From an uncultured Candidatus Altimarinota bacterium (GTDB lineage Bacteria > Patescibacteriota > Gracilibacteria > BD1-5 > UBA6164): DNA of 32,748 nt. The notes beneath the pieces were generated by a model. It searched no databases. It was not told the origin of the DNA and saw only the letters and a program-made list of their open reading frames with translations. Below are positions 1 to 8,552 of the stretch, piece after piece. The number at the start of each line of letters is the position of its first letter. The first letter of the stretch is position 1. The translations under genes were made by a program, and so were the position numbers. The stretch is taken from contig CALLPL010000011.1 in the NCBI GenBank assembly GCA_938015455.1, positions 1-32,748 of the forward strand, written 5' to 3'.

Positions 1-33
1 GTCGGAGTAATATTTTATATTATTCAGAAGTAA
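1..33 (+). CDS. possible C-terminal tail of an upstream gene (partial)
   Basis: The first ten codons from the window edge read VGVIFYIIQK and end in UAA. This would be the end of a gene that starts outside the window. The stretch is hydrophobic and too short to identify. Nothing else supports coding, so it may be chance. Confidence 0.25.
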   Translation, partial: VGVIFYIIQK

Positions 34-87
34 CTTTAACCCTAACCTGAATCCTTTCCCTTTAAGAATAAGAGAAAGGGGCTACAT

Positions 88-333
88 ATGAAGTATTTTC
101 AAGAACATGATAATCTCTTAGAAGCTACATTTGAATTTCAAGATTTTCAAAAAGCCTTAGATTTTGTAAACATAGTTTGAAATATTGCTCAGATAAGTAA
201 TCATCACCCGGATATTCTCATTCACGAATACAAAAACGTAACTATCCGAACAACTACTCATGATGCTGATAATACAGTAACAAAAAAAGATTACGCAATA
301 GCCAAACTTATAGAAGCATCATATAAAAAATAG
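88..333 (+). CDS. pterin-4a-carbinolamine dehydratase-like protein (PCD/DCoH fold)
   Basis: 81 aa, somewhat shorter than the usual 90-110. The family dehydrates 4a-hydroxytetrahydropterin and recycles the pterin cofactor of aromatic amino acid hydroxylases; bacterial members without a hydroxylase partner may have other pterin or molybdopterin-related roles. Seen here: the FxF..A..FVN start, the signature SNHHPDI near residues 37-43, then the THDAD motif and a C-terminal helix with DYAIAKLIE, in the family order. One UGA (residue 31) is read as Gly. The start is preceded by GAAAGGGG, the only convincing Shine-Dalgarno-like sequence in the window. The RNHCP gene follows after 3 nt, so they are probably co-transcribed. 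No hydroxylase gene is visible nearby, so the physiological substrate is open. Confidence 0.85.
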
Positions 334-336
334 CTT

Positions 337-633
337 ATGGGATTTATTATGAGAAATGAGAGTTTTATTTGCGAAAACTGCAAATCTGAAGTTTCAAAAC
401 ATCCCTCAGGTAGTGCTCGAAATCATTGTCCAAAATGTCTGTATTCAAAGCATCTAGATGCAGAATTTCCTTGAGATAGAGCTAGCGAATGTCAAGGACT
501 TATGAAGCCTATATGACTTGATCACCGAAAGAATAAAGGCCTTATGATTGTGCATGAGTGCACTCAGTGTCAAAAAATAATGCTGAATAGAGTTGCTGAT
601 GATGACAACCAGGAGGTTATAAGGGGCTTATAG
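337..633 (+). CDS. RNHCP-domain zinc-ribbon protein
   Basis: 98 aa, the typical length of the RNHCP family, whose function is unknown. Four CxxC/Cx-type pairs are visible: FICENC, RNHCPKC (which includes the name-giving RNHCP string), ASECQG and ECTQC. The conserved PGDRAS and GLMKPIG segments and a final NRVADDD complete the family pattern. Two UGA codons fall on Gly of PGDR and PIG, both conserved. The cysteines probably bind zinc. An internal Met at residue 5 (MRNESF) could be the true start. The last six bases overlap the end of the convergent gene on the other strand. Confidence 0.9.
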
Positions 634-1320
634 AAAATCTTTATATTCATTTAATAGTTCATTATATCAATCTGAAAAAAGAAAGTCTATAATGTACTTA
701 TACCTTTGAGAAGGTGTACAAACTGCAGAATGCTTTCATGAAAGAATGAGTAATTTGAGGTAATGTATTATTTCCGACTTATGAATTGTAAATTCTCATT
801 CCTCACAATAAAATGTAATCTTTTCATTATCAATAAAAGAATTATAACTTCAATTAGATCAATGAGGTCCTTTTCTTAGATTAAATGGTATCGAATGCCT
901 TTCCCTTTTTCTATTTGAGCCTTTTTCAAAAGCAAGAAATGAACTTTCTAAGTTAAGTGAGTAATTATCTCAAATAGATCACTTATAAGAAAACAAGAAA
1001 TTATATAAGTCTCATCATTGTAATAAAAGTAATTCTTCTAAAATTCAGAACTCATGAGCAAATTTTATAAGCAATAAAAACATCTTGTATTCTTCATGTT
1101 GATCTAAGTTAAATCATATGGCATTGTTACTTGACTCAAAACTCACATCTCAATGCGGGTTTGCATATACCTTATACTCTATATCACTAGCTATAATAGC
1201 TGCCTCCCCTCTATCTCCTATAATAGCTTTTACTGAATCTGCTGAACAACAAACAACATCACTACTTAGGTTTGGTATAAGTAGTTCCTTAGGAAAAGTG
1301 CGTCAAAGCTCTAATCTCAT
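628..1320 (-). CDS. uncharacterised 230-aa protein, third gene of a nuclease-containing cluster
   Basis: I do not recognise this protein. It is read through about 15 in-frame UGA (Gly) codons and is soluble, with no signal peptide or membrane segment. The N-terminal third contains a possible CCSAD segment and an acidic GDRGEAA stretch. The rest is rich in Tyr/Phe/Leu, with a cluster YCEEGEF near residue 170. It starts 24 nt after the stop of the PD-(D/E)xK gene and is probably the last gene of a three-gene transcript. Its stop overlaps the convergent RNHCP gene by 6 nt. It could be a partner or immunity-type protein of the nuclease, but that is only inferred from position. Confidence 0.8.
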
Positions 1321-1344
1321 TTAAAATTTATAGTTATGTAATTC

Positions 1345-2049
1345 TTACTCATCTAAAAAATTTGGTCACATATGAAAGACCTTTATTTTATGCCTTCCAA
1401 ATTGGAAAGTATCTTCTTTTGTTTCAAATCAATCAGGATTTTTATGAAATAACTCTATTGCTCGTGTTCTTGAAAGAGCTTTATATGGCAATCGAGAACT
1501 ATTATAATGTAATCTTAGATTACTTGTGTTAAAGAAATTTACCATAGTAGGCTGGCGAAGAATAAGCATAGTTTTTACTGTTATAGATCTTTTTAAATAT
1601 TCTTCAGGTGATATATGCATTTCTTCCTCAATACACTTATCTACGTAAAAGGATGGAGGCTTCGTTTTACCACCATGAGTCCTGAAATACACTAATACAT
1701 ATTTTCCTTTTGATCAAATCCTATTTAACTGACCTTCTCTTATACATGTAGTACTTGAGATAGCTCCCGTTTTCACTTCTACTGGAGTTCAATCACTTTC
1801 CATAAGATCATAAAGCTTTGTTTCATCATCTGGAACTAATCTTGCTCACAGATATTTAGCTGCAATCCTATCTCATATGGATGGAATAGTAGCTTTTACA
1901 ATTTCATGTACTTTTGCTGAGTATCTAGATGGTCCATTTAAACCCTTTCATCATAGTGGCACACCATTATCTACTTCTATATCTTCTATAATACGTCAAT
2001 CTTCTCCCTTCCTTACTCTTGTTGAACGTGAAAAGTCAGTTATTCGCAT
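1345..2049 (-). CDS. PD-(D/E)xK-like nuclease candidate, 234 aa
   Basis: No named family is recognised, but residues 80-95 show a restriction-endonuclease-like core: YDL with Asp81, a short loop ending SDGTPV, then EVKTG with Glu91 and Lys93. It is followed by a helix ending REGQLNRI, then a strand KYVLVYFRTHGG. Order and spacing (D-x9-E-x-K, then a Q-containing helix) are those of PD-(D/E)xK phosphodiesterases. An upstream GDRIAAKYLGARL helix (59-71) could supply the usual N-terminal acidic helix. The C-terminal half (about 110-234) is of unknown type and rich in Arg/His. Several UGA codons are read as Gly. It starts 4 nt after the 177-aa gene and sits between two unknown proteins, so a restriction, defence or recombination role is possible. 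It could also be a Holliday-junction-type or repair nuclease. Confidence 0.75.
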
Positions 2050-2053
2050 GAGT

Positions 2054-2587
2054 TTATATTAATTCATCTAATGCTTCTATGTCTATTCATTCAGCCCTAA
2101 ATTCTGCACATTCCAATTCTGTGAGACCTCGATACTCAATAAAGCATCTCTCTCATCCATATTCAACATCAAAACTAGGTTTTACTGAGCAAAAGTCTGA
2201 TAATAATGGTCATGTAATAATCTTTTTTATATTATTCTTTTTCATAAATCTTATTGAGTCTTCAAATTGAGAAGGTATCTCGGATCAAAGAATATGTTGC
2301 AATCTATCTCAGTATCTACGAAATAAACTTATTCATTCATATTCTTCAATACTTCTCTCTCACATAGCTTCTCACAGTCAATCACGCTTCCAAAATGCAT
2401 ATACTGCAGCTTCTGTTTTTAATTTAATAGCTTTTCTAAGAGTATTGATATTACTATCTAAATGTAAACCGTCTGATAAACTACTTTTTCAAATACTTTC
2501 AAGAAGTCATAAAGTTGCTGTAAGTTCACTTTCTGTATGAGATCTTGCAATTTCTGCAATAGATGCTTTATCTGTTTTAAATTTCAT
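2054..2587 (-). CDS. uncharacterised 177-aa protein, first gene of the nuclease-containing cluster
   Basis: I do not recognise this protein. With UGA as Gly it is one continuous frame. The N-terminal 60 residues are helical and charged (TESELTATLGLLES, then NTLRKAIKLKTEAAVYAFWKRDG). The middle carries GLGEAMGERSIEEYEG, and the C-terminus is acidic (AEGIDIEALDELI). No transmembrane segment or signal peptide is seen. It is rich in UGA-Gly (about ten), like the other two genes of the cluster. It begins just downstream of the hairpin that ends psiE and runs into the nuclease gene with a 4-nt gap, which suggests translational coupling. Confidence 0.8.
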
Positions 2588-2592
2588 AAAAC

Positions 2593-2624
2593 AATAACTC
2601 AAAAAATAATTTCTTTGAGTTATT
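2593..2624. terminator. hairpin terminator after psiE-like gene
   Basis: A perfect 11-bp inverted repeat (AATAACTCAAA / TTTGAGTTATT) with a 10-base loop lies between the psiE-like stop and the next minus-strand start. On the minus strand it is followed by TGTTTT, a weak U-tract. It probably separates psiE from the 177-aa gene. Confidence 0.6.
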
Positions 2625-2650
2625 TATAAGTATTTTTACCCCAAAAGCAA

Positions 2651-3121
2651 TTACACTTTTACTTTCTTCCTGAAATAAGGAAACGTAGCATAGATGACAA
2701 GGAGACCTAGTCCAAAAATAGCAAAGAGCCAGTTGATTTGCATTGAATGGGCTCAGAAGTTGAATACAACTTCCATAAGTAAGGCTATGATAGCAATCTC
2801 TACAAGAGGTTTAATCTCAATATGGTGATGCTTTGAATAGGATATGAGTATCTTAAATGACTTCACAAGTACGAGGATTATCGTCACAACTGAGAGAACC
2901 TCTTCTGTTAGGGTAATACTCATCTGAGAAGCTTTTGAGAGTCATGCCTCAGAAGTATCAGAGAGATAGGAAATATGTATTAACATCACTGAGAAGACCT
3001 TATACACAAGAAATAGAGTCATATACATGATATAGAGTGACACGAGTCACATTAGGGTGTATATAGATCCTGAGATTATCAGTCTCGCTGTCTCACGGAA
3101 AACGTCTTTTTCTTTGGACAT
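2651..3121 (-). CDS. PsiE-like inner-membrane protein
   Basis: 156 aa with four predicted membrane segments: about 14-40, 68-88, 105-122 and 127-147. The segment following the second helix (VKSFKILISYSKHHHIEIKP, then VEIAIIALLMEVV) resembles the conserved region of the phosphate-starvation-inducible PsiE family, whose biochemical role is unknown. The C-terminus is basic (YFRKKVKV) and probably cytoplasmic. Two conserved-looking Gly positions are UGA. It is transcribed divergently from tilS from an intergenic region that holds two interleaved promoters. The family assignment rests on pattern and topology only. Confidence 0.65.
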
Positions 3122-3134
3122 GTGTAATAATTAT

Positions 3135-3162
3135 TTGAGTTTAGTGTAACATACTTTATAGT
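3135..3162 (+). promoter_or_regulatory. promoter of tilS
   Basis: TTGAGT and TATAGT are separated by 16 nt, with the expected transcription start about 20 nt before the tilS AUG. The -35 lies in one arm of a 9-bp inverted repeat (TTATTTGAG, 3131-3139, and CTCAAATAA, 3167-3175) shared with the divergent promoter. Confidence 0.5.
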
Positions 3163-3171
3163 AGTTCTCAA
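3142..3171 (-). promoter_or_regulatory. possible divergent promoter of the psiE-like gene
   Basis: On the minus strand TTGAGA (3171-3166) is followed after 18 nt by TACACT (3147-3142). This overlaps the tilS promoter completely, so the two could not be occupied by RNA polymerase at once. The -10 match is weak. Confidence 0.3.
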
Positions 3172-3187
3172 ATAATCACACAAAAAT

Positions 3188-4117
3188 ATGCTTGATATCT
3201 CTACATTCCTGAATAAATATATCTCAAAGGACGAAAAAGTACTTGTTGCCTGTTCAGCCGGGCCTGATAGTATGTTTCTTTTGTATCATCTGATAGAGAG
3301 TGAGTACAAAGATAATATCGTTGTTTGTTATTTTAATCATGAAACTCGTCCTGAGTGTGATGAGGAGCAGAATTTTCTTTGAGAGCTTTGAGAGACTCAT
3401 TGATTCGAAGTGGAATTTTCACACTACAATTTTGATAACATCGAAGATAATACTCCAAGTAGGTCTTTTGAAGAATTAGCAAGAGAGAAGAGGTATACAT
3501 TCTTTAGAGCTATGAAGCGAAAATATAATGCTCGATACATCATGACGGGGCATCACTTAGATGACAGAATAGAGACATTTTTCTTTAACCTCGTGCGAGG
3601 AACAAAACTTACTGGACTTATAAATATGTCAGAATGCTCAGGTGATGTTCTTCGTCCTATGGTATGAATCGAGAAGGATTATATTCAAAAATACTTGGAT
3701 AAGAATAATCTTACGTATTTTATTGACTCATCAAATGAGGATCAAAATATTACCCGTAATAAAATTAGACTTGATATTATTCCTCGTTTTAGGTCAGTAA
3801 ACAGTAGCTACAAAAAAAATATTTCTCAGCTTCTCTCTCATCTAGAAGAGGTAAAGTCTCATATAGATACTGAAGTGAAGAGATTTCTTGCATGAAATAC
3901 CTATTTTGAAATAGAAGCTTTTAATAGTCTCTCTCAGCTCCTGCAAAAAGAAGTCATTCGCTACATATACTATATATCAAATGATAGCTCTACTATAGGT
4001 CTCTCAGAGAGTAACATAGATGAGATTATTCGCTTTATAAATGGAAAGAACAATAAAACTGTGAAGGAAATTCGGGATTTGAAGATGGAGAAGGATAATA
4101 CAGTAATAAGATATTAA
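3188..4117 (+). CDS. tilS: tRNA(Ile)-lysidine synthase
   Basis: 309 aa. Converts the wobble cytidine of the CAU-anticodon tRNA-Ile to lysidine with ATP, so that AUA is read as Ile. Visible: the PP-loop CSAGPDSM at residues 22-29 (the usual SGGxDS has Ala for the first Gly), NHETRPE, the FEELAREKRY helix, TGHHLDDRIETFFFNLVRG near 119-137, and the D-SN-D-TRNKIR segment (TRNKIRLDIIP near 190), all in TilS order. It is shorter than E. coli TilS and lacks the large C-terminal domains. The standard code would break it into four or more pieces; the UGA codons fall on Gly, for example in FLGELGE. CGA encodes the conserved Arg of LVRG. It has its own promoter and no Shine-Dalgarno sequence. Confidence 0.93.
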
Positions 4118-4229
4118 ACGGTTTAGTATTAGCTCTTGATTACAAATACTTTTAACAAAAAATAAAATACTTTTTACAATCTTAATCTAAAAAATACTAT
4201 GGACGGAATATTTTTTATAAATATCAATA

Positions 4230-5057
4230 GTGCTAGATACTGTTACATGATTTCACCCAGAATGAGGTTGAGTTTTAGAATCACCCCTACAATGAGAAAA
4301 ACATAATATCTGAGATAAAGTTTGTATCATACTTAGGTGATTTGCATGTGAAAAAAATGATCCCTGGTTTAATGTAGCAGTACAAGAATCACAAAGAAGA
4401 TGATATACTCCTCTAAGCATAACTCCTCCTGGGCACTATGAAGACACGGATAATTTCACTCCTACGGCTTATCGAAAAAGGATTCATCGGGCAATATCTG
4501 GTATATCTGATATATTAAGTGAAACTGATAAGGTACGGATCATAGCTCATAGCTCTGGAGCATATGGAACTCTCTCCTCTCTCTCAGATACAAAACTTTT
4601 ATCTCTCTCCCTCTTTGCGCCAGCATTTGATATTTCTAGTATATGGAATTATTCTCCAATCTCTCGTAAACTTGTTACTAAGTATGCTGATTTAAACTAC
4701 GTTAGGTGAGTAGATGTGGCGAATATACTTAAGACTTATGAAAATGAAGATGGCTCTGAAGGCAGAACTGATCGCTGGAAATGATATATATGAGAAGATA
4801 CTAAAAAAATACAAGTATTTCACAATAAAAAAGATAAGATTGTTCCGTATATATCTACCGAAGGATTATTTACTCCATTTTGAATAAATATAGAAAATTT
4901 CTGATTTTGAAAAGGTTCAAATATCCCTAATTTCAAAAAAAAGTTTCTTTGAAATATTAAATATCATTATCTACTTGCTTCGGATATGACTGACTTATTC
5001 AATGCTTTTGATCCTCAAACGCAGGAGGATAGTGAAGATCCTGTAAAGCAGGGGTAA
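4230..5057 (+). CDS. alpha/beta-hydrolase-fold protein, start uncertain
   Basis: About 275 aa of cytoplasmic alpha/beta-hydrolase type. Seen: a first core strand VCIILRGF near 30-37, the nucleophile elbow IIAHSSGAYGT with Ser in HSSGA near residue 115, and a late VFHNKKDKIVP containing the probable acid Asp. The catalytic His may lie in IKYHYLLA near the C-terminus. The substrate cannot be told. The frame opens after UAA at 4218 and contains no AUG before the conserved core, so the listed GUG is only a guess. An AUA at 4221 would give an N-terminus MSIVLD, like the MSIVVI start of the RNB gene. The AUG at 4199 is in another frame. Several UGA-Gly codons occur, including GGG in HPEGGGVLE. Confidence 0.7.
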
Positions 5058-5062
5058 TTAAC

Positions 5063-5089
5063 TTGAATTTAAGCTGTATTCAATATAAT
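5063..5089 (+). promoter_or_regulatory. promoter upstream of the first 3D-domain gene
   Basis: TTGAAT is followed after 15 nt by a perfect TATAAT. The expected start leaves a leader of about 23 nt before the AUG at 5119. No Shine-Dalgarno sequence is seen in the leader. Confidence 0.5.
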
Positions 5090-5118
5090 TTGCAGGTTTA
5101 TAATTAAAAAACCTATTT

Positions 5119-6489
5119 ATGTGCCTGACGAAGAAACTCCTAAGCGGAGTAGTGATCGCGACACTTTCATTTTTTTACTTTCCTTTTTCTGTCTTTGCTA
5201 GTGAGGAAACATCATTTATTATCACAGCCTACTATTCTCCTGTTAAATGACAAGCAAAATATCTTCATGGGAGTTATGAGCGTGAAATATATATAAACGG
5301 AAAAGGAACGCATGGTGCATCTGGAAAAGAAGTATTTGTATGAATGCTTGCTGCACCAAAGAAATACCCTTTTTGAACAAAGATTCATTTCGAATGATAT
5401 TGAGTAGCAGAGGTTCAGGACAGGGGGTGAGCTATTGTTTCAGCTGGAAGTAGAGGAAACAGCTATGATAGAATTGATATTTGGATGTGACATTGAGACG
5501 AAGGAAGAGAGAGGGCTGTTCTCTGGGGTAAGAAAACAATAAAAGGAAAAATAGTAAATTCAGATACTCCTAATTCTCTCAAGTTTGATGAAAAAACTCC
5601 AGTGAATTATCTTTCACTGAGAGTTAACCCCGGCTCCTGACCTACTGACATAAAAAATCTTCAAGAACTCTTTCAAGAAGCAGGACTTTACAGTTGAGCT
5701 GTAGATGGAAACTATGATAGTATCAAGCAAACACTTATAGACTTCCAGCTTGAGCATGATATTATTCCAAGTGCTGATCATGAATCAGCTGGGTATTTTG
5801 GAGCTAAAACTTTGAGTGTTGTTAGCAAAATGATTGAACTCCCACAAGACACTTTGAGCGAAGAAGCACCTCAAAATTTCCATTGAGCAAAGAATCAAGA
5901 AATTACAAAAGGACAAGAGATTCTCATGAATTATGGAGAGTTCAGAGCTAATCCAGAATCCTCAAGAAACGATATACGTAAGCTCCAGGGTCTCCTAAAA
6001 GAACTTTGAAAGTATAATTGAGAGATAGATGGAAATTATAAAAGTGTAGAAAATGACCTGATAACATTTCAAATAGAACTTTGAATTGTTAGAGACAGCA
6101 AAGATTGGTGAGCAGGATACTATGGGAGCCAAACAAGAAGCGTTTTATGGAAACATTATGAAACAGCAGAAATAGATTTGATTCAGAAGCAAGAAGATTC
6201 CGTTCCTGTAGAGAAAGAATCTGTAGTAGAAAATGAAATAGAAGACAAAAAGCAGAAAGTAGAGAAGAAGATCACATCAAGTCATAGACTCTCTTCTACA
6301 GAGAAAACAAAGATCAAGAAGGCTATCTCACTCATAAAAAAAAGACTCCTAAAAGAAGAATCATCAGGAGGAAAATGAATGGAGAGGGTCCTAAATGAAT
6401 TATCTGAACAAATAGAAGAAATACTCCCAAGTATTGATGATCAAGAGCTACTCGCAAAGCTCATTCTCATTAACGAAGAAATCAAATAA
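5119..6489 (+). CDS. exported 3D-domain protein with two peptidoglycan-binding-like repeats (paralogue 1)
   Basis: 456 aa. A signal peptide (MCLTKKLL..., hydrophobic to VFA, cleavage near residue 28) is followed by a 3D (Asp-Asp-Asp) double-psi beta-barrel domain at about 33-150: ITAYYSP, GASGKEVFVGMLAAP, PFGTKI, VQDRGGAI and RIDIWMG with the conserved Asp residues, then AVLWGKK. 3D domains are related to the catalytic barrel of lytic transglycosylases such as MltA. Two PG_binding_1-like repeats follow (about 175-240 and 280-345; LQELFQEAGLYSGAVDGNY and LQGLLKELGKYNGEIDGNY). A Lys/Glu-rich coiled C-terminal region (355-456) is unlike the paralogue. Probably acts on or anchors to cell wall outside the membrane. 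Enzyme activity is not proven by sequence. Confidence 0.88.
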
Positions 6490-6510
6490 AAAATAATTAT
6501 ATATCCAAAT

Positions 6511-6549
6511 AAGCCCCTACTTGTCAATAAGTAATAGGGGCTTTTTTTA
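6511..6549 (+). terminator. strong rho-independent terminator
   Basis: AAGCCCCTACTT and AAGTA-A-TAGGGGCTT form a GC-rich stem around a short loop, followed by a run of seven T. It ends transcription of the first 3D-domain gene. Confidence 0.9.
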
Positions 6550-6619
6550 TAGATGCTCTAGGAAATAGCTTCTTAGATATGCTAGGATATATATGTATTT
6601 ATTTTTATGAACCTATAAT

Positions 6620-7870
6620 ATGAAACGTATTCTTTCCTGAATTCTCATACTCATCATGAGTATCACACTCTTCCCTGCCACACTTTTTGCTCAGCAAGAT
6701 TATTATGTTGTTACAGCGTATTATTCTCCACTCCCTGGCCAAGATTATTATGCAATGGGAAGTTACCATGCAGACATAATCCTTAACTGAGAATGAATTG
6801 CAGGAGCATCAGGACGAAAAGTATTCTCAGGTATGCTTGCAGCTCCTCAAGGCTATGCTTTTGGTACAAAGATTTACCTTGATTGACTCGGAATTGGTTC
6901 TGTAGAGGACCGTTGAGGAGCTATAGTTCCAGCGTGAGAGAGGGGCTTCAAGCATGACCGTATAGATGTATGGATGGGCTATGGTGACGAATGACTTCGT
7001 CGAGCCATGTATTGGGGAAAAAGAACAGTAGCTGGTAATATCGTCAACTGGAATAGTGACACTACTATCAACTACTACAATATACCGACTCCAGCTTGGA
7101 CTGTAGCAGGTTTTAAAAAACAATATTATAATACTGCTCCGACTCCAGTAGTCCCAGCTAAACTTCCAGGAATATTCGAAGTATCACTTGAATCAGGAAG
7201 TAACGCAACTCTCGTATCTAAACTCCAGTCTATTCTCTGAGAGTTATGATACCTAGATGAAGAAGAAAACACTTGAGAGTATGATGAAATAACTCTCGAA
7301 GCTGTATTTCAGTTTCAAGTAGACAGTCAGATCTTAGCAAGCAAAGAAGATGCTTGAGCAGGTCGCTATGGACCAAAAACCAGAGCTGCACTACAAAAGA
7401 GTTATGATGCTCACCTGCAAGAAATTACAAAAAAAGAAACATTTCTCTCTGATTATAAGAAGCTTCAAGAAAGCTCACAAGTAAAAGCTCAAGAGTATAT
7501 AGATAGTCTCTGAACTCCTGAATATGGAGATATATCATCACAGGTTCGAGAACTCCAAAAAACACTTGCGAGATTAGGGTATTTCTCTCATAAAGACACT
7601 GCAATATTTGGAGTAAAAACTCAAAATGCTATCATCGACTACCAGATAGCTCAAAATCTTATACAGAGTTCTAATGATATTGGAGCATGAAAGTTTTGAC
7701 CAAAAACACGCTGAACTATGGTAGAGAGATTCGAAGAGATATATCTAGAAGAAGCTCTAGATTCACAGGGACTACAAGAGGATTTTAATTTGTATATTAA
7801 ACCTAAAGAAACAGTAGCAGAAGAAATTAGTAAAATACTTGATCTCAGTACTCTTTGAATCAGTATTTAA
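6620..7870 (+). CDS. exported 3D-domain protein with two peptidoglycan-binding-like repeats (paralogue 2)
   Basis: 416 aa, a paralogue of the preceding gene. Signal peptide MKRILSGILILIM..., cleavage after LFA near residue 24. The 3D domain at about 29-145 keeps VTAYYSP, GASGRKVFSGMLAAP, FGTKI, VEDRGGAIVPAG, RIDVWMG and YWGKR. A Pro/Tyr/Thr-rich linker (about 148-190) precedes two PG_binding-like repeats (about 195-265 and 305-375), both ending in a GAGxFGPKTR-type motif (GAGRYGPKTR, GAGKFGPKTR). It lacks the long Lys/Glu-rich tail of paralogue 1. Many Gly of the motifs are UGA. Strong terminators flank it on both sides, so it is probably monocistronic. A TATAAT abuts its AUG and is too close to be its -10. 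Confidence 0.88.
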
Positions 7871-7880
7871 TACAAAAGAT

Positions 7881-7917
7881 AAAAAAAGATCCTAAATATA
7901 TCTAGGATCTTTTTTTA
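7881..7917. terminator. bidirectional rho-independent terminator
   Basis: AAAAAAAGATCCTA and TAGGATCTTTTTTT form a stem around an 8-base loop with an A-run on one side and a T-run on the other. It can end both the second 3D-domain gene (+) and grpE (-), which converge here. Confidence 0.9.
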
Positions 7918-7930
7918 TTTCTTTGATTAA

Positions 7931-8485
7931 TTACTGACCATTTCCAACTACAACTTTAGCTACTCTGAGTACTCTCTCTCAGAGCATGTAGCCTTTTTCA
8001 AATTCATTTACTATTTCCCCTTCTACTCATGGGACTTGAGTCATTACCTCATGTTTATCAGGATCAAGAGCAGTACCTATACTCTCAAAGCTTTGTACTC
8101 CGAGTCCATTTAGATCTTTTGTAAGAGCTTTTTGAAGCGATATCACTCCTTCATAGAGGGCTCACGATCTCACATCCTCTGGAGTATTCTCTATGATTCG
8201 TTCTATATCGTCCAGTCTTGGGAGAATTTTCTTAAAAATATCAAGTTTCAAGAAAAATATCATATCAGTCTTGTCTCTCTCAGTACGTTTCTTAAAGTTC
8301 TCAAAATCAGCTTGGCTTCTTGCTAGGGCATCCTTCAGTTTCCCTATCTGACTCTCATCCTTTTCTATCTCTTCTTGCTGCTCTTCGATAATATCCTCTT
8401 GCTCTTCATATAGCTCAGTTTCTTGTTCAGCTTGTTCCTCTAAATCTTGTTCTAATATTTCTTCGTTATCGTGCAGTTTCGACAT
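7931..8485 (-). CDS. grpE: nucleotide exchange factor GrpE
   Basis: 184 aa. GrpE releases ADP from DnaK and resets the Hsp70 cycle. Visible: an acidic, Glu/Gln-rich N-terminal coiled coil (residues 1-60), then LKDALARSQADFENFKKRTERD, the dimer-helix signature, then LPRLDDIERI, and a C-terminal beta-wing with GTALDPDKHEVM, VPGVEGEIV, and GYMLGERVLRVAKVVVG, matching the family closely. UGA falls on Gly of VPGVEGE. No dnaK or dnaJ lies nearby and no CIRCE operator (TTAGCACTC inverted repeat) is seen upstream. The gene converges on the 3D-domain gene and shares its terminator. Confidence 0.96.
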
Positions 8486-8523
8486 ATATTCTTAGTTTTA
8501 TATTTTATAATTTTCGAGTGAAG

Positions 8524-8551
8524 ATTTTATGGATTTTTAAGAGGAAATCAA
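8524..8551 (-). promoter_or_regulatory. probable grpE promoter
   Basis: On the minus strand TTGATT (8551-8546) and TAAAAT (8529-8524) are separated by 16 nt, leaving a leader of about 30 nt before the grpE AUG. It overlaps the stop region of the upstream 285-aa gene. Confidence 0.4.
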
Positions 8552-8552
8552 G

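Noticed and set aside
58-80. Inverted repeat CCCTTT/AAAGGG before the first gene
   Set aside because: Only six base pairs, without a T-run, and it overlaps the ribosome-binding site; could mask it, but too weak to call.
3188-3895. tilS looks like a pseudogene in four pieces under the standard code
   Set aside because: All breaks are UGA at plausible Gly positions and the frame never shifts, so this is recoding, not decay. The same holds for almost every gene in the window.
6614-6619. TATAAT immediately before the AUG of the second 3D-domain gene
   Set aside because: It abuts the start codon, so a transcript from it would start inside the gene; taken as chance in AT-rich DNA.
8486-8552. Heat-shock CIRCE operator upstream of grpE
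   Set aside because: No TTAGCACTC-N9-GAGTGCTAA-like palindrome is present; only an ordinary -35/-10 pair is seen.
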